A stretch of 64,000 nucleotides of DNA from the NCBI RefSeq assembly GCF_021018895.1, contig NC_079384.1:20278140-20342139 (forward strand), read 5' to 3'. The notes under the pieces were generated by a model, which worked only from the letters and a program-made list of their open reading frames with translations, was not told the origin of the DNA and did not search any database. The DNA comes from Seriola aureovittata (taxonomy: Eukaryota; Chordata; Actinopteri; Carangiformes; Carangidae). Positions 1 through 52,000 of this stretch are shown piece by piece. The translations under genes and the position numbers were made by a program. The number at the start of each line of letters is the position of its first letter. The stretch's first letter is position 1.

Positions 1-256
1 AGTAGTAGACCTCGCTGGTTTTGGGGGGTGTTTGTGGAGTTAGGTGGTCGGTGAGTTTCATTTTAGTGGTTAAGTCCTTGGTCAGAAAAAGTTTGACAAA
101 CACTCTACTGGAGTTACATGAGAAAATACCTTATTCATGTCATTTTACTGACGTGACCCTTTAAATTTAATCTTTTGACGGACAAAAGCATCTGTTTTTG
201 TGTAAGATGTTCCAGAATTTCACTTTAGTCAGAGTAGAAAAGCTGCTGAATCAGCT

Positions 257-292
257 GGAGGAGGAGGAGGAGGAGGAGGAGGAGGAGGAGGA
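257..292. repeat. (GGA)n microsatellite
   Basis: About 12 GGA units in the intron left of the last in-window myo15b exon. Nothing else is recognised in 1-468. Confidence 0.9.
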
Positions 293-468
293 AGGCATAT
301 AGAAAAATAACATCAATATATTTAACTCAGGATGAGGGCCTGTTGTAAACAACAAGCTACAGTTAAAATCTAAGAATTTAAGAACAGTTAAGATCACATC
401 TTTAAACTAATATATGAGTCTAACACCACTTCACTACATCACGTACACAGAGCATCAATCTAATTTAC

Positions 469-39157
<38,689 letters not shown>

Positions 39158-40097
39158 GACAGTTAATTCGTCAGAGGTTAAATTACCTACAGAATAACAA
39201 AACCATATAAACTGTATTTATTTTGTCGTTTAAAACACAGAAAATGGAATCACATTGTGCAGATTTTAGTCATCAAACATTAGAAAATTTAAATCCATCA
39301 ACAACACACTTTGGAAGATAAGTTAGTCACTCAATAAAATGAGCCGTTAAGGGCTGCAGCTTGGCTAACATGTCTGTCAAACTCAATGAAACCAAGTCCT
39401 CTCCAATCCATCAGCATTTAGACCAGGTTTCACACTTTAAGTCCCTGATTTCAGACCTAGTTCAGCCACAACTGACTTTATTTTCTAACAGTCTTTGCGA
39501 GGCTGAGTTTAACAGCTGCACTGAATCTCCATTAAGACAAACTTTACAATAAATCAACTTGTTCAAACAAAGAAAAAGTGCAAGGAATCAAAATTCATGC
39601 AAAGTGGCTATTAATCTTGACTCCCCTTCTCCCTTTGCAGCAACAAACAACAGCTTTTATCTACAGACTAAATCTAACGGCAGTGAAAGGCTATCTTTAG
39701 ATCTGCGTAAATGTGTAGCCTGTGCGCCCTGGGGGGAAAGCAGTGAGAGCTCATTTCAGTGTAATATACCTTACCAGGCTTCTCAGGTGAACCCGGGCAT
39801 GGCTGGGGGGGCTGCAAAGTGCTGCCGCTTGTCCTCAAGAGCTGGTGTCACTGATACAAACACGCACACATGCTCAAAGGAGGAGAAGTAAGGGGCAGTT
39901 ACACACCAATATCCCACCCACCTACTTCATACAGGAAGCCACAAATGCAACACACACACACACACACACACCCCCAACAAAAGTTTAGTGCGTTTTATGC
40001 ATGCACACACTGAACTCATTGATGAGGGTGAGTTAGCGTACAACGGCACGCACATACACACAAACACAAAAGTGTCATTTGAATAATTCATCTTTAC

Positions 40098-40260
40098 CTG
40101 GGAGGTCACGGAGCTGTGCCGCTGTTCCTATGGCCAGCTGGTGAATGCCTGGGAGGAAAGGTGAGAGGTGCTGCTGGGAGTGAGCAACAATAGGTGCTGA
40201 TGGAGGAGAGAGACGGAGAGAGACTCTGTCAGTGTGTGCTGGAATGCTGCGCTGTCCTCA
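40098..40260 (-). other. myo15b: possible myo15b 5' untranslated exon
   Basis: On the minus strand a strong donor (CCCAG followed by GTAAAG) lies at 40096-40097, about 0.9 kb upstream of the acceptor of the ATG-bearing exon at 39187-39188. Class XV genes usually have a noncoding first exon, so this is a candidate. The upstream edge is arbitrary. A second strong donor (AGCCTG then GTAAGG) near 39775 is an alternative. Confidence 0.3.
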
Positions 40261-40427
40261 TTTCTACAGTGAGTGTATCAGAGCAGGCCATAAGTATGTG
40301 GACGGAGACACCTCTGTTCTTGTTTTGGCTCCGCACTCCAGGAGTCAGAATTTGAAACATTGCAACGACTATGAGGTGTAAATGCTGTTTTTCTACAGCG
40401 GAGTATTAGAGCCACATTCAGAATAAA

Positions 40428-40645
40428 GTAATTTTGAGAATACCATCATAATATTTCAAGAAAAAAGTCATAATATTACAGGAATTAAGTTGTAATTTTG
40501 CAAGAAAACGTCTTAACGAGAATAAAGTCATAATTTTACAAGAAAAAAAATCCTAATATTACGAGAATATAAGTCGTAGTTTTGAGAAGAAAATCCTAAT
40601 ATTTCAGGAAAAAAAGTCACAGCGAGAATGAAGTTGTAATTTTAG
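40428..40645. repeat. degenerate minisatellite, about 20-bp unit
   Basis: Tandem variants of AAGTCATAATATTACGAGAA repeat about ten times with much substitution. It lies in the intergenic region upstream of myo15b. Confidence 0.7.
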
Positions 40646-40714
40646 GTTCTGTGTTGTTTTAGAGAGGAAATATCAGAAGCTTTAAAATGTGGAATGTGGA
40701 GCATCCTGTGCAGT

Positions 40715-40900
40715 TATATATGAACTAAATACAGAACAAAAATATAAATGCAACACTTGTTTTTGCTGCCATTTTTCATGAGTTGAAATAAATGATAAAA
40801 CATTTTTGTAAGCACACAGAGGGTTTACGTCTCCTAAATTCTCTGGTGTGGCATATGAAGCTGCATGATCACTGCACTTATCAGGTACAGTTAAGATCTT
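40715..40900 (-). mobile_element. fragment of the same DNA-transposon-like repeat
   Basis: CAGAACAAAAATATAAATGCAACACTTG and ATTTTTCATGAGTTGAAATAAA match the inverted end of the element at 61330-61700. Confidence 0.5.
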
Positions 40901-42639
40901 CTTCATATTAGAATACAGTGATTGAAATGCAGTTATATTTAACTTAAATGTCTCAGTTTATATCTATATATTTATGTAGTATATAAACTTTATGCAATGC
41001 TGGGTAGTCAATGTTTTAGGAAAAATCTTAATCTGCAAAGTAACTACTGGTAAGAAATAGATAAAATGGAGTAAAAAGTACAATATTCTACTTCAAGTAG
41101 GAGTATAAACATGAAACAGATATACTCACAGTACCTTAAAATGATACTTTGGTTAAATGTACTTACTTTACAGCATTGGAAAGCAAATATTGAATATGAC
41201 TTGACATTTTTAACAAAGTAAGAGGCTTTGATGTCTCAAAGAACCAGAAGTAACTCAAAGAACCAGAAGTAACTGGACAAATGTCAAATATCATCATCTG
41301 TGCTCTTAACTTATTGAGCTGAAGCCTGAGATAAAAATTTGGTTGGCAACCCCAGAGACGCAAATTGAAGCTCAATAGTCGCGGGAACCCAGCCACCGTT
41401 TCATAGCTCATTTAACGTCTTCAGGTTGCAAATGACGATGACTCATCTTGCAGGGTCATCCTCTGAGAGAGCTGCGTCTGTTCGCCGGCCCGGCCTCCGG
41501 CCTGGTCCTTACAGAGCTCAGGTTGCAGTGAAGCCACCACCGTGGCTCGAGGCAATTAGTGGACAAAGCGCCTCATTCCATAATGGATGATCAGAACTCT
41601 TGGCTGTGCATGTATGACAACTGATCCCTCCTTTATCCACTTCGTCGGAGGTGGCCCGGCTGCTGCGGCTCACAAAGACCAAGATTATAGTCCGGCTTTC
41701 AGGGGAAGAGAAACCCCCCCTGCCCAAAAAACAAAAAACAGAAACACTGAGTTTTGGAATATAATCTTATGAAAATGATGAGTCGGGAGTCTAAATGTTG
41801 AACTCATTCATACACATTTCTTTGTAGACGAATGATGTGGAAAAATATCAGTTACAGAGTGAAGATGTGTGAGTGTACTAAGAAAAATAAAGACAGACGC
41901 ATCCATTCTTGGGAAAAGACATGTAATAATAATTATCCACAAGAAAGTGTAGTGTGAAGATACAAATCAAAAAAAAAAAAAAAAAAAAAAAAATTGGATT
42001 CTTAATCGAGTCACTACAAAAATATATTCTAGGTTGATGCTAAAATACCCAGCATTCTGAGACACAGTACCAAAATATTTCCTTGTATGATCTAAATAGC
42101 AGCCAACCCCAGTTACAACAGGCCCACAGGTACAGTGGGCACATATATACTGTATATATTAAAAACATTTCACTACAATAGCTTACAATTACATTCCTAA
42201 ATTACATTATTCATTGCTGGCATAAAAAAAATGGTTTACATAAAAATAATTGAAAAAAGAACTCCCCCATAGAAACCTGCCCCCCTCTCCAAAAAACAGT
42301 ACAGCATTGTGAGCGCCGCAGTAGTGGAGAAGTACCTATGGCCAGTTATCTTATCATGGTATAAAAGTGGATGGGAGGGGAGAGGCCTGTGTTAGCAGGA
42401 TACAGTGGTGCAATACAATAATGCTATTACTAATTCAGTTAATTATGACTGAAAAATAAAATAAAAAATAACAGTTTGATTCAACATACATAAAACAATG
42501 TAAATTTTTTTTCTCTTCTGGGTCGTCATTAAAAACATCTTCCCTTGACAGTTAATCTGAAAAGCATAGAAGCTGATTTATGCCAAAAAAAAAAGGAAAA
42601 AGAAAAAGATGAAATGGAAGGAATGTTAAAAATAAAAAA

Positions 42640-43250
42640 CGCTCATTTAGTCAAAGTTTTGACTTAAAAAAGCCAAGACTATGAGATAGTAACTTTTCAA
42701 TTGACTCAAAATGATATTAACTAGTCAAACTTGGTGAACTATTAAGTATGATATTTAAATAGGCAAAATAATGGAGGTACTAAGTAATAAGCTGTTGATG
42801 CCAAAATTATGATTTGGGAACAAATGATGACGCTGGATCAAAGGTAGAGATGCTAAATCAAAATTATTACTCTGGTAAAAAAAGATCATGTGACACAAAA
42901 TTATGAGATACCAAGTAAAACTTACATCTCGAGTAGAACTAACTTTTGGGTAAAAATATAATTCAATCAAAAGATAATCACGAAAGTAAAAATTGCAATT
43001 CTACATCAAAATAGACATAAGCAAGTAAAAACTGACAATTACTGAAAATTATGACAAAATAAATACTGACTTACCATGTTAAAAAAAAAAGTATTAATTT
43101 TGACTTGAACAAAGTTGATTTTAACTTAGGATCTGATAAGTGTGACAATTTTTTAGTTTATCATAATTTGGTTTTAATATCTCAGATGTTTGCCTAAGTG
43201 TCTTGTTTTTTATCTAATATCTCATAATTGTGACTCACCATGAATTTAGA
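42640..43250. repeat. degenerate AT-rich tandem repeat
   Basis: Variants of AGTCAAAATTATGAGATACTA recur at irregular spacing, with some in inverted form toward 43130-43250. It resembles an old minisatellite. Confidence 0.5.
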
Positions 43251-43399
43251 AAATAAATAATTTTAATCATGCCTAACTTTCCATCTGATTTTTTTCCTTT
43301 TCCTGGCAGAAATGGGCCTCCGTAGAAAAATCTGAAGTTCAAATAAAAACAGGCACAAATCACATAAAATTCAGCTACAAAATATTTTCATCTTCATTA

Positions 43400-43938
43400 T
43401 TCAGATCACCCCTCCCAGTCCTTCCGGCTGTACGTCCACGTGGTGGGATGAAGGCCAGTGAGATGCACATCAGAGCGGACAAAGACTGGCGGTGATGAAG
43501 CCTCGCGGGATGATGTAGGCGTGGTCGCTGTGTGAGTCAAACGACTTCGACAAGTGGCGTCTGTGGCCGATGTGAGATGCTGGTTGGACGCTGGCATCCG
43601 TGAGTTGTGGCAGTGGTCACATGTCAGGAATGTACTTCATGTAGCTTTGGGTTAAATGGCTGTGACCATGCTGTGATGACGCGTGTACAGTGTGTGGTCT
43701 TTAGGCACAGGTGGTGTCTCTTCCTTCAACCTCCGTCTGCACTGCTAGTCTTCACAACGTGCGCTCGCGGTGCTCCGAGCGCACTCCCGCTGAGAGCCCT
43801 TAGGTGTCTCTGTACGAGGGGCCGGGGTGAGCTCAGAGTCAGTGGGGAGGTCAGTCAGTGAGGAGAGGGGCCGGGGGACAGTAGTGGTTATGGCTACAGG
43901 ACTGCAGAACGCTTCATACACATCGACGAGTCAGTTGT
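43400..43938 (-). other. llgl2: probable llgl2 3' untranslated exon
   Basis: An acceptor with a good pyrimidine tract ends at 43939-43940 on the minus strand. The following DNA to about 43400 is GC-richer than its surroundings and has no conserved frame. Exon 25 ends with a clear donor (GTGAGAGG) 22 bases after its stop codon, so a spliced 3' UTR is expected. The left edge and the polyadenylation site were not located. Confidence 0.4.
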
Positions 43939-44004
43939 CTGTGAGGAGACACAACAGAAGACGGAACGACTGACGTGAGTGTGTGTCCAAAAACTGTCAC
44001 AGCA

Positions 44005-44006
<2 letters not shown>

Positions 44007-44042
<36 letters not shown>
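44007..44042. repeat. (GT)n microsatellite
   Basis: About 18 units. It is a CA tract on the transcript, about 10 bases past the donor of llgl2 exon 25. Confidence 0.9.
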
Positions 44043-44044
<2 letters not shown>

Positions 44045-44074
44045 CCTCTCACCTCCACTGTCGAGCAGCGTCTC

Positions 44075-46390
44075 TCAAGCTACAGCACTCTTCACATTAT
44101 TCTCCAGGAATGACCTGAGGAGAACACACGACCGGTTACAGCTGGACTGGGCACATCCACCTTTCAATTAGAGTCTGACCAAAATGTTTCCATCTGAACT
44201 ACACCCTGTCTACGCCTCATGTGTGAGTGATCCTAAATTACAATTTGAAGGATTGTAAATATCATTAACGTCAAAAAGTCCTGATTTTGACGACTAGGTT
44301 ACTTTTTATATACATTTAAGAGTCAGAGAGAATACATTTAAAAAGAACTGGGAAAAACTGTCAATTTATTATGAGACACAACAAAGACTGAATGAATAGT
44401 TGTATGAATATTGAAATACTTCCAGAGGACTCCAGTATTTTTTGTATTTGGTTGTTTTGTTCTTGATGTGCTGTTCTGTCTGTATTCTTGTAAATGATTT
44501 TTGGCCACTTGGGGGCAGCAGAACAAGCTGTGAACCAACTCTGACATGATATCACCTTATTAAGTTATAATCAACTTCATAGGTGATTTCCTATTGAAAA
44601 CAGCTGCTGTTGGAAATGAGGTTAATGATGAAAAACCAAAACAATGAGCGAAACCACTAAAAGCTCTGTAGAACTGATGGCTGGTGAGAATTGTGAGCAC
44701 TGGTCACAGCTTTAAGAAGGATGGACTGTATCTACTCCGACTAAATCAAATTTCATGGCTTGTACATATTGTTCAGGCCAGAATCCACAGCTTCAAGTGA
44801 TAGTTGGGGTTATTTGAGGTGGGGTTTTGTGAGGTACTTATCTACAGTCAGTGTGTTACCTGCAGTAGATTCAGATCAGCTGCCAGTTTAGAGAAGCAGC
44901 AGGAGCTCCGGTGCAGCAGCTGAGTGATGAGCTGCTGTGGACGGGGTCATCCACAAAAATGTGTTTTAGCCACTCAACTAACATCAGTTGAAGTGTAGCT
45001 TTATTTTGAATATTTCCAGCACTTTATCTCGCTGTCAAACAGCCCTTTCCTTTAGAACTACATTTTCTCAACTGTTAGACGACTGTATTCCTACGCACAA
45101 GTTCACCTACGCTTTGCTCTACCTGACTCAAAACAGCTGATCTGTGCAGTAATACAGTAGTTCAGCGGTTCACAAACTGTAGTTCTGGGAAAGTGCTGTT
45201 TCACAACAAGATAAAGCACAGAAAATATTCAAAATAAAGCTACACTCCAGCTGATATTAGCTTTTTTCTGTGGACATTTTTTTAAGTGGCTAAAACACAG
45301 TTTTGCAGATCAGCAGCTCATCACTCAGCTTCTGTACTGGAGCTCGTGCTGCTTCTCTAAACTGGAAGCTGATCTGAATCTACTGCAGGTAACACACTGA
45401 CTGTAGATAAGTACCTCACACAACCCCACGTCAAATAACCCCAACTATCAATTTAAAACCTGGCAAAAGCTGGTAAGTGAAGCTTGAGTTCATATTTTCT
45501 GTCAAATAATTATCACCAGTATTAAACGTTTCCTGTTCCCATCAGCCTTTTGGATTTTCAGAAAATGAAATGAAGAAAATGTCAGTGGAGCCCGATAAAC
45601 TCAAAACAGTGTTTGTATCATCTGTGGCTGATACTTACGTCTGATCACCTTCTAGTGACTTCTGGATCTCCTGCAGCACTTCTGTAAGAAAACACAACAT
45701 CGCTGTAACTAACCAGTGGTCTAACACTTCATATGAGACCTGCAGCCGCTGTTGAGTCACATCAGGACACAGCTGGCTGCGTTCAAAAGGACATTGTAAC
45801 AAATCATGCATGAGGACATGGGATGATGTTTGGTAATCATTGCTGTAGTTGCCAACTTGCTGATGTGGGTTTTGTCTGATGACAACGGGAGCAGGAAGCT
45901 GACGAAACAGTTAGGAGAGGCGGCACATGGTGCAAATACAACCACACTGAAGGCATCAAATACAGTAACATATGTTCACTTCATATGTTTAATACATTCT
46001 CTCCTCTGTCTCCGAGTACTCACTCTCATCATTCAGCAAAGCATGCTCCATAACACGTCTAGCTGCGCTTTCTGGAACACACGGGCAGCAGGCAAAGGTC
46101 ACGTCAGTACAGTCAGCCACAAACAAGATGTGTGTAAAAACAGACAGACGGCACATTAGCACAAGCACAGATTTGACCAACATCAAACAGAACGCTACAT
46201 CTGGACGTGTAGTGTTCCCTCAGCCAATGGCACATGCATGTTTGAGTATGATGGCGAGCTTCTGAAAGACACTTTACCTGCGTCCTCGCTGTCCTGTCTG
46301 GAATTTCTACGAGGACAGAGAAGAGAGAGACTCATGAGTGCTGTCAGGAAATAAAACTATCCACAGTAAAATATAAATAATAACAATAAA

Positions 46391-46455
<65 letters not shown>

Positions 46456-49054
46456 CCATGAGCAGATGAAGCTCCATCTCGCAGTGGCCTGCGTTGGTTG
46501 GAGGTGCCTGGATGAAGAGGAACCTCGACCAGACAGCGAGGCTCCACCACGAAGCGGGTGGACAAGGAGAACCGTTCAAACTCAGAGGGAGAGATCAAGT
46601 AGAAGCCTGAAGGAGACGACAGGAGGTTAGGAAGAACAACTCATTTAAAACACTCTGTATTCTTCTTGTTTAGACAGGATTACAGCAACTAGCCTGAACT
46701 GGGTGAGGATCATTTAAGGCCTCTAGTTTCACAGCAGTGTGTGTGGTGTGTGCAAACAACACTATGTGATTTGTCCCCACTACTTTCCATCTCAGCTGCT
46801 GACATCAATACTCTAATCAGTTTAACAGAGGTCAACACGCACGCACGTACGCACGCACGCACAGGACAAACTCTCAGTTCATTAGCTGAGAATAAGAAAA
46901 TGTTTCTGCTGTCTCAGTATCTCATTAGGAGACTCATTCAACCCGTTGAAAGCTGCTATATGAGGAACAACATTCATATCATTCAGCTGGACTCTATTCA
47001 AAATTAAATAATAAACTGTTGGGAAACAACAAGTGCCATATTATTAAAAAAAAAAAAAAATTACTAATCATCATCATCATCATCATCATCCTCTTTGTCA
47101 TCTGTACAACATTCCTGCAAGTAACTCCCAGCATCAATATATTTGATTTGCTGGTATATCTTATAACATACATGAGTTTAATATCTTTATCATGTAGTAT
47201 CAGTACAATATTATGGTGCCTGTGTGCGGCCTCCAGACAACACAGGAACAGACTTGTCCTCCAGCTGTTTCTCACAGATGTTTCTGTGCATGATGAGAAA
47301 ACACAGTCGAGGTTTCATATGGCGTTAGTGCCAGTTTGCCACAGTGAAACCACAGGCCTGTGTGTGTTTCTCGTACATAAATATTTGAGAGGAGAAATCT
47401 GACTTTTTTTTTGTCAATATATAATGTTTGGTCCTCACTTCTTCAAAGACGTGTTTGAGGATTAAGTTTAGGTTAGATGTAGATGCTAGAGGTAACGACT
47501 GAAGGCTAGGAAATGAATTTAAAACCGAGTAAAGAGGTACAGATGTGCGAGTGGGCGTGTCTTTACCCTGGCCGTGCTTGGTGAAGACACAGGAGGCGAT
47601 GCCGCTCACGTCCTCTCGGCGGATGCAGGGGTACTGAACCTGCATCTTGACCCCAGGCAGCGACACCACGTGGACGTCGCCCTGATTGGTCAGAACCAGG
47701 AGGCCGCTTTCGCCGTAGTCCTCCGACCGACTGCTGCCGAACCAGGCGACGCCCACCCTCCGTACTCTGGAGCCGTCCATGGCCGTCAGCTTCAGCTTCA
47801 TCTTAGCGCTGACCTTAGGCAGGGTGAAAACCTGAGCCCACAACAACAGAGTCAGCTGATCAGTGTGTGTGTGTGTTGTGTGTGTGAGAGAAAACTCCTT
47901 TACAATGTGACAGAAATCTGCTCTAAATGAAGTGTAATTTTTTATAAATCCTTTCTTGGATCACAAATTAAAATTCTCATAATAAAATGTTTTTATAAGT
48001 CCTAAATCTTCTAAATTTCCTCAAGATCCTCACAGATTTGAATAAATATAATGATTATTGGAGTTTCTGTTTGATTCTACTGTAGACAACATGAACCTAC
48101 CTGCCTCCTTAAGTTGAAACGCTGCATTAGAATTTGTTCTGGTAAATGATCCCAAAAGATAATCACCAAAGTATCTATCATGATATTAAAAATATATTTC
48201 TACCAAAATATATTTCATTATATTGCAGGTAAGTTTGTTAGTTATTTTAACCTCATATCAGAGAGAATGTGTGTGTGTTTTTGTGTGTGTGAGAGTGAGA
48301 GAGAGAGAGAGTGAGAGTGACAGAGAGTTAGAGTGAGAGAGAGAGTGAGAGTGACAGAGAGTGAGAGATTGACAGAGAGTGAGAGAGAGAGAGAGAGCGA
48401 GAGTGAGAGATCCTGACCTTAAACTGCTCCTCAGATATGACTAGGAGGTGGTGTGATCCCTGCATGTCAGGGGAGCGAGCCAGGTCGTGAGCCACCTCCA
48501 GGGGCTCGGGGAGAGGAGCGCCGTGACCGTCCAGCACCACTATACCAACAACAGGAGCCCGGTGCATCAGCTGGATCTCCTTGGCTGGATCCAGGTGGGC
48601 GGAGACAGAGAGGAGAGGAGGGACGTTACAACAGGACAGAGATGAGAGGAACAGTCCACAATGAAACACACAAACTTCCCCAAACGGTTTCTTACCCGGC
48701 TGTGCTGTGACAGGTTCGTCTGCTCTGTGCTCCACAGGAGGAAGGCGGAGCATGTACGCAAACACAGAGCCACCGTTTGTTCCTGCCCATAGGGAGGGTG
48801 AGTTATGTGAACCTGCGAGAAAAATGGAGGAGACACGTGTGAAAAATCTGTAAAGTAAGGAAAGTTTTTGTTATGGGCTTCATTCAGAGTTTGGAGGTGA
48901 ACTCACTGTCTGAGAGGAAGGTGTCGGCAAAGTAGAGCGTCCGCACGAGACCGGTGAAGGAGTCGTCGGAGGAGCGAGCCTCGATCTTCCTCTGGACGGG
49001 AGCCAGCTCCATTTCCGCCAGCTCAGCCTCCAGACGAGCATTCGCGTCCTGAAG
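44075..49054 (-). CDS. llgl2: llgl2 exons 17-25: second propeller end and C-terminus
   Basis: Exons are 48907-49054, 48696-48812, 48418-48584, 47567-47831, 46456-46606, 46278-46306, 46024-46071, 45639-45681 and 44053-44114 (coding to the TGA at 44075-44077). Landmarks are [103 protein letters not shown] and [13 protein letters not shown]. The last exon is inferred from strong splice sites and frame, and gives the ending [13 protein letters not shown] transcript skipping it would instead join 43938 and end QLTRRCV. Exons 22-24 are very short (29, 48 and 43 bp), as expected for the disordered tail. The donor of exon 21 runs straight into a (CA)n tract on the transcript. Confidence 0.86.
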
Positions 49055-52000
49055 CTGCTCAGAGGGAACAGAGTGATGAAGGTTTCTCTCTGTTCTACAT
49101 GATGAGGAGTCAGGGTTAGCGCTGGATATGGGAATACCTTCGCAGCGTTGTTGACGTGATGTTTCCTCAGCGAGACTCTGCTGCGTCTGATTCTCCTGAA
49201 GGACTGTCGGAGGGATTTCTTTATGCTCTTCACCCTGGACAGAGGACCCTCCATGGCAAGCTGGTCACTGGGGTTTAGGGTGCACCTAGAGAGCAGAGGG
49301 GAACACAGGAAATACTCATTTAACTGTTTTACCCTTTTGAAACCAAAACTAGCAGGTAGAAGCAGGATATTTAAATGTGGGTAAACCTGCTAAAAAAAAA
49401 AAGGTGATCGACTCCTTTTACACACACAGTGTAAGCGCACACACACAGATGCAGGGGGGAGAGAGTGAGTTGTTAGCTGCCGTGCAACTTATTTCGAAGC
49501 AGCAGCTCACTCTTTCACCCCTGAGCGCAGTGTAGCTGCAGGTGGTGTAACAGCACTGTGCCGGACAGGTGACAGGTGAGTTCACAGCAGGTTCACCCGG
49601 GTGTTGTGTTTACATCACTGCCGATCGGAGCCAGAGCCAATAAACACCTGCGTCTACTGCGGAGTCATTTGACCCGGGTGTGAAGGCAAATTCAGGCTGT
49701 GGGGTTCAGGTAAACAGCGTTTTGTGAGTGGGCATGTCTTTGTTTAAAAGGGGTCATAAGCCAAAAAGCTGAAAGCTGCTTCTACAGTCTATTTTAAACT
49801 GGCACATTGACATTTATGATTCTGTGCTTCTTGAGCCAAACACCTAAAAACTGCAATTATGTGGTGTTGAAGGAAAATACAGTTCTCTGCTCCAGCGAGA
49901 AAACAAAACTCAAAAATCAGTGTTTTTGTTTCATTTGCTGTGTTCAGTTGTTTGTGGTTAGTTTTACTGGGGATGACTTGTTCTGACTTATAGAGACACC
50001 AGAGAGATCACAGGAGATGATGATGGACGGCTACCACCGTCAAGGAGGTCAACAGCAGTGTTTTCACCAGTTGTTTGTTTGTTTGTTTGTTTGTTTGTCT
50101 GTCAGCAGGATTACACAAAAAAAGTCCTGAACTGATTTGCCCCAGACGTGATGGAGGGATGGGGTGTGGGCCAGGGAATAATTAAAGTAAATTTTGGTGG
50201 AGTTTTTGAATCACTTTTTTTTTTAACATGCATGACATTTTTTTCCCCAACATTCTGTCGATTTCTCAGGAAGTGATGTTTGGATCTTGAGCTGGACAAA
50301 CGTAAGGATTGTTGGACCTCGGATGAGGTTTGCACCGCATCAAGTGCCTTTCTTTAGTTGAAGCATTTTGCCAACCACCTTCCTACCCTTTAAATAAAAC
50401 CAGAACTAGAGCTACTGTCAACACCGGCATCACAAGAGGACATTGTGTTGATTCAGAGTCTGGTTCTGCAGCTAACAGTGAGTCAAACATGTTCCCCACA
50501 GGCTGGGGAAGCTGAACAGATTCACAAGGGACAAACAGAAAACATCTTCTGGTCAAACTTGCAACACACAGGCTCTATTGGGTCTGCTGGGTGGAGATAA
50601 GTAATGAATCAACACACTCAAAGTTCAAACACAGTAATTCTCTGCGTCTCCTTACTTGATGAGGACGTTGTTCTTCTGTTGGTAGTCATAGAGGCCGAAA
50701 CCGTGGCTGGTGCCGAAAGCTACCAGCTTCCACTCTGAGTGCAGGGTGAGGGCGGTGACCACAGCAGGAGGCTGGCACTGGACCACGGCGAAGGGCTGGA
50801 AGCCTGGAGGAAACAGGACCGGCTCCTCTCGCACATCCAGCCGAGTGTGGCCCTTTTTTTCAACGAGAAAACGGCGTGTAACAAATGTCATTGTTAAAGT
50901 TGTTGTGTCGTTACACAAGGGGTGCATCAGGAAAGTATTGTAACAGTACTGTGAGAAATCACAGCTCTCAGGGAGTGATGAATGAGTGTTAAATGGCTCA
51001 GTGAGGAGTAATGTATTTGTGTTGGCAGTCCAACACTGATTACCTTCCAGCGGAATCCCTCCTGGCCCTGCAGCAGGTCCACGACTTTAGCCTCCACAGT
51101 CTGCTCCGCTGCCTCGTCGTTCAGCTCCAGCACCAGGATCTGCAGAGGTGAACACAGGACACAGTACAAGTAAGTACTCTGGTATTAAACCAGGCGTGTG
51201 TGGTGGGACTTAACATATACAGTCACAGAACTGTGTGACTGTGATGGTCATTGTTATTGCCCAATATAGTCCTGGCCGCGCCTGACCTCTACAACCTCTC
51301 AGCTCTGCCTGTGTTTGTTTTACTGTGCTGGGGATCTTCATAGTTTGGGTTTTTATGGACAATAAAATCTCCAGAATCTGCACCAGGCTGATTTTTCATA
51401 CTCTACTACCCTTAAATGGACATGCACATATCAGAGGGTGGAGGAAACAACAGAGAAATTTAAGTTCCCTCTACTTCATCTAAAGGTCAGGCATATAAAC
51501 CTTCATTATATTTCTCTGACTCTACTGAAGCTAAAAAGAAACGATCAATTTGTGTATATTTACTTGTTAATACACAAATTGTGACCATTTACCTCAACTT
51601 CAGAGAGAACTTGGCCTTTAACTGAAACAAGCTTATAGTCACAACACTGAGAGAGTGAACACCTTGAAATTACCTACATTACACATATATTTGTCCTAAG
51701 CCAACACCACCATTTTTTCCGTTATGATTGACATTTCAGTGTAAGTGCAACACACTTAAAAAAAATCTTTGTTATTAATTTGTTCTGTGCTTACATTTCA
51801 AACACTGAGACATTATAGTGTTTTCAGTAACAGAAAATGGAGGTGTTCTAAAAGTTTTGACCAGTAGTGTGTGTGTGTGTGTGTGTGTATATATGTCATT
51901 TAGTTTTTTAAATGACTTATTTACTTATTATTGTTATCCAATGTCGCCAAACGATTAACCATCATCTCACCTGTCCAGCTGTGCCAGCCACAGTCAGGTA

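Larger units (their letters stand above)
39189..43399. other. intergenic stretch between myo15b and llgl2
   Basis: No open frame with recognisable protein similarity was found. It holds a (CA)n tract near 39951-39971, a minisatellite at 40428-40645, a transposon-like fragment at 40715-40900, an A25 run at 41969-41993 and a degenerate AT-rich repeat at 42640-43250. A GC-richer island at about 41440-41720 is unexplained. Regulatory elements of both genes probably lie here, but none can be named from sequence alone. Confidence 0.6.

Noticed and set aside
41518..41727. 70-codon frame and possible small nuclear RNA in the GC-rich island
   Set aside because: I compared it by memory with the common snRNA and rRNA sequences and found no convincing match. 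The frame has no homology I recognise.
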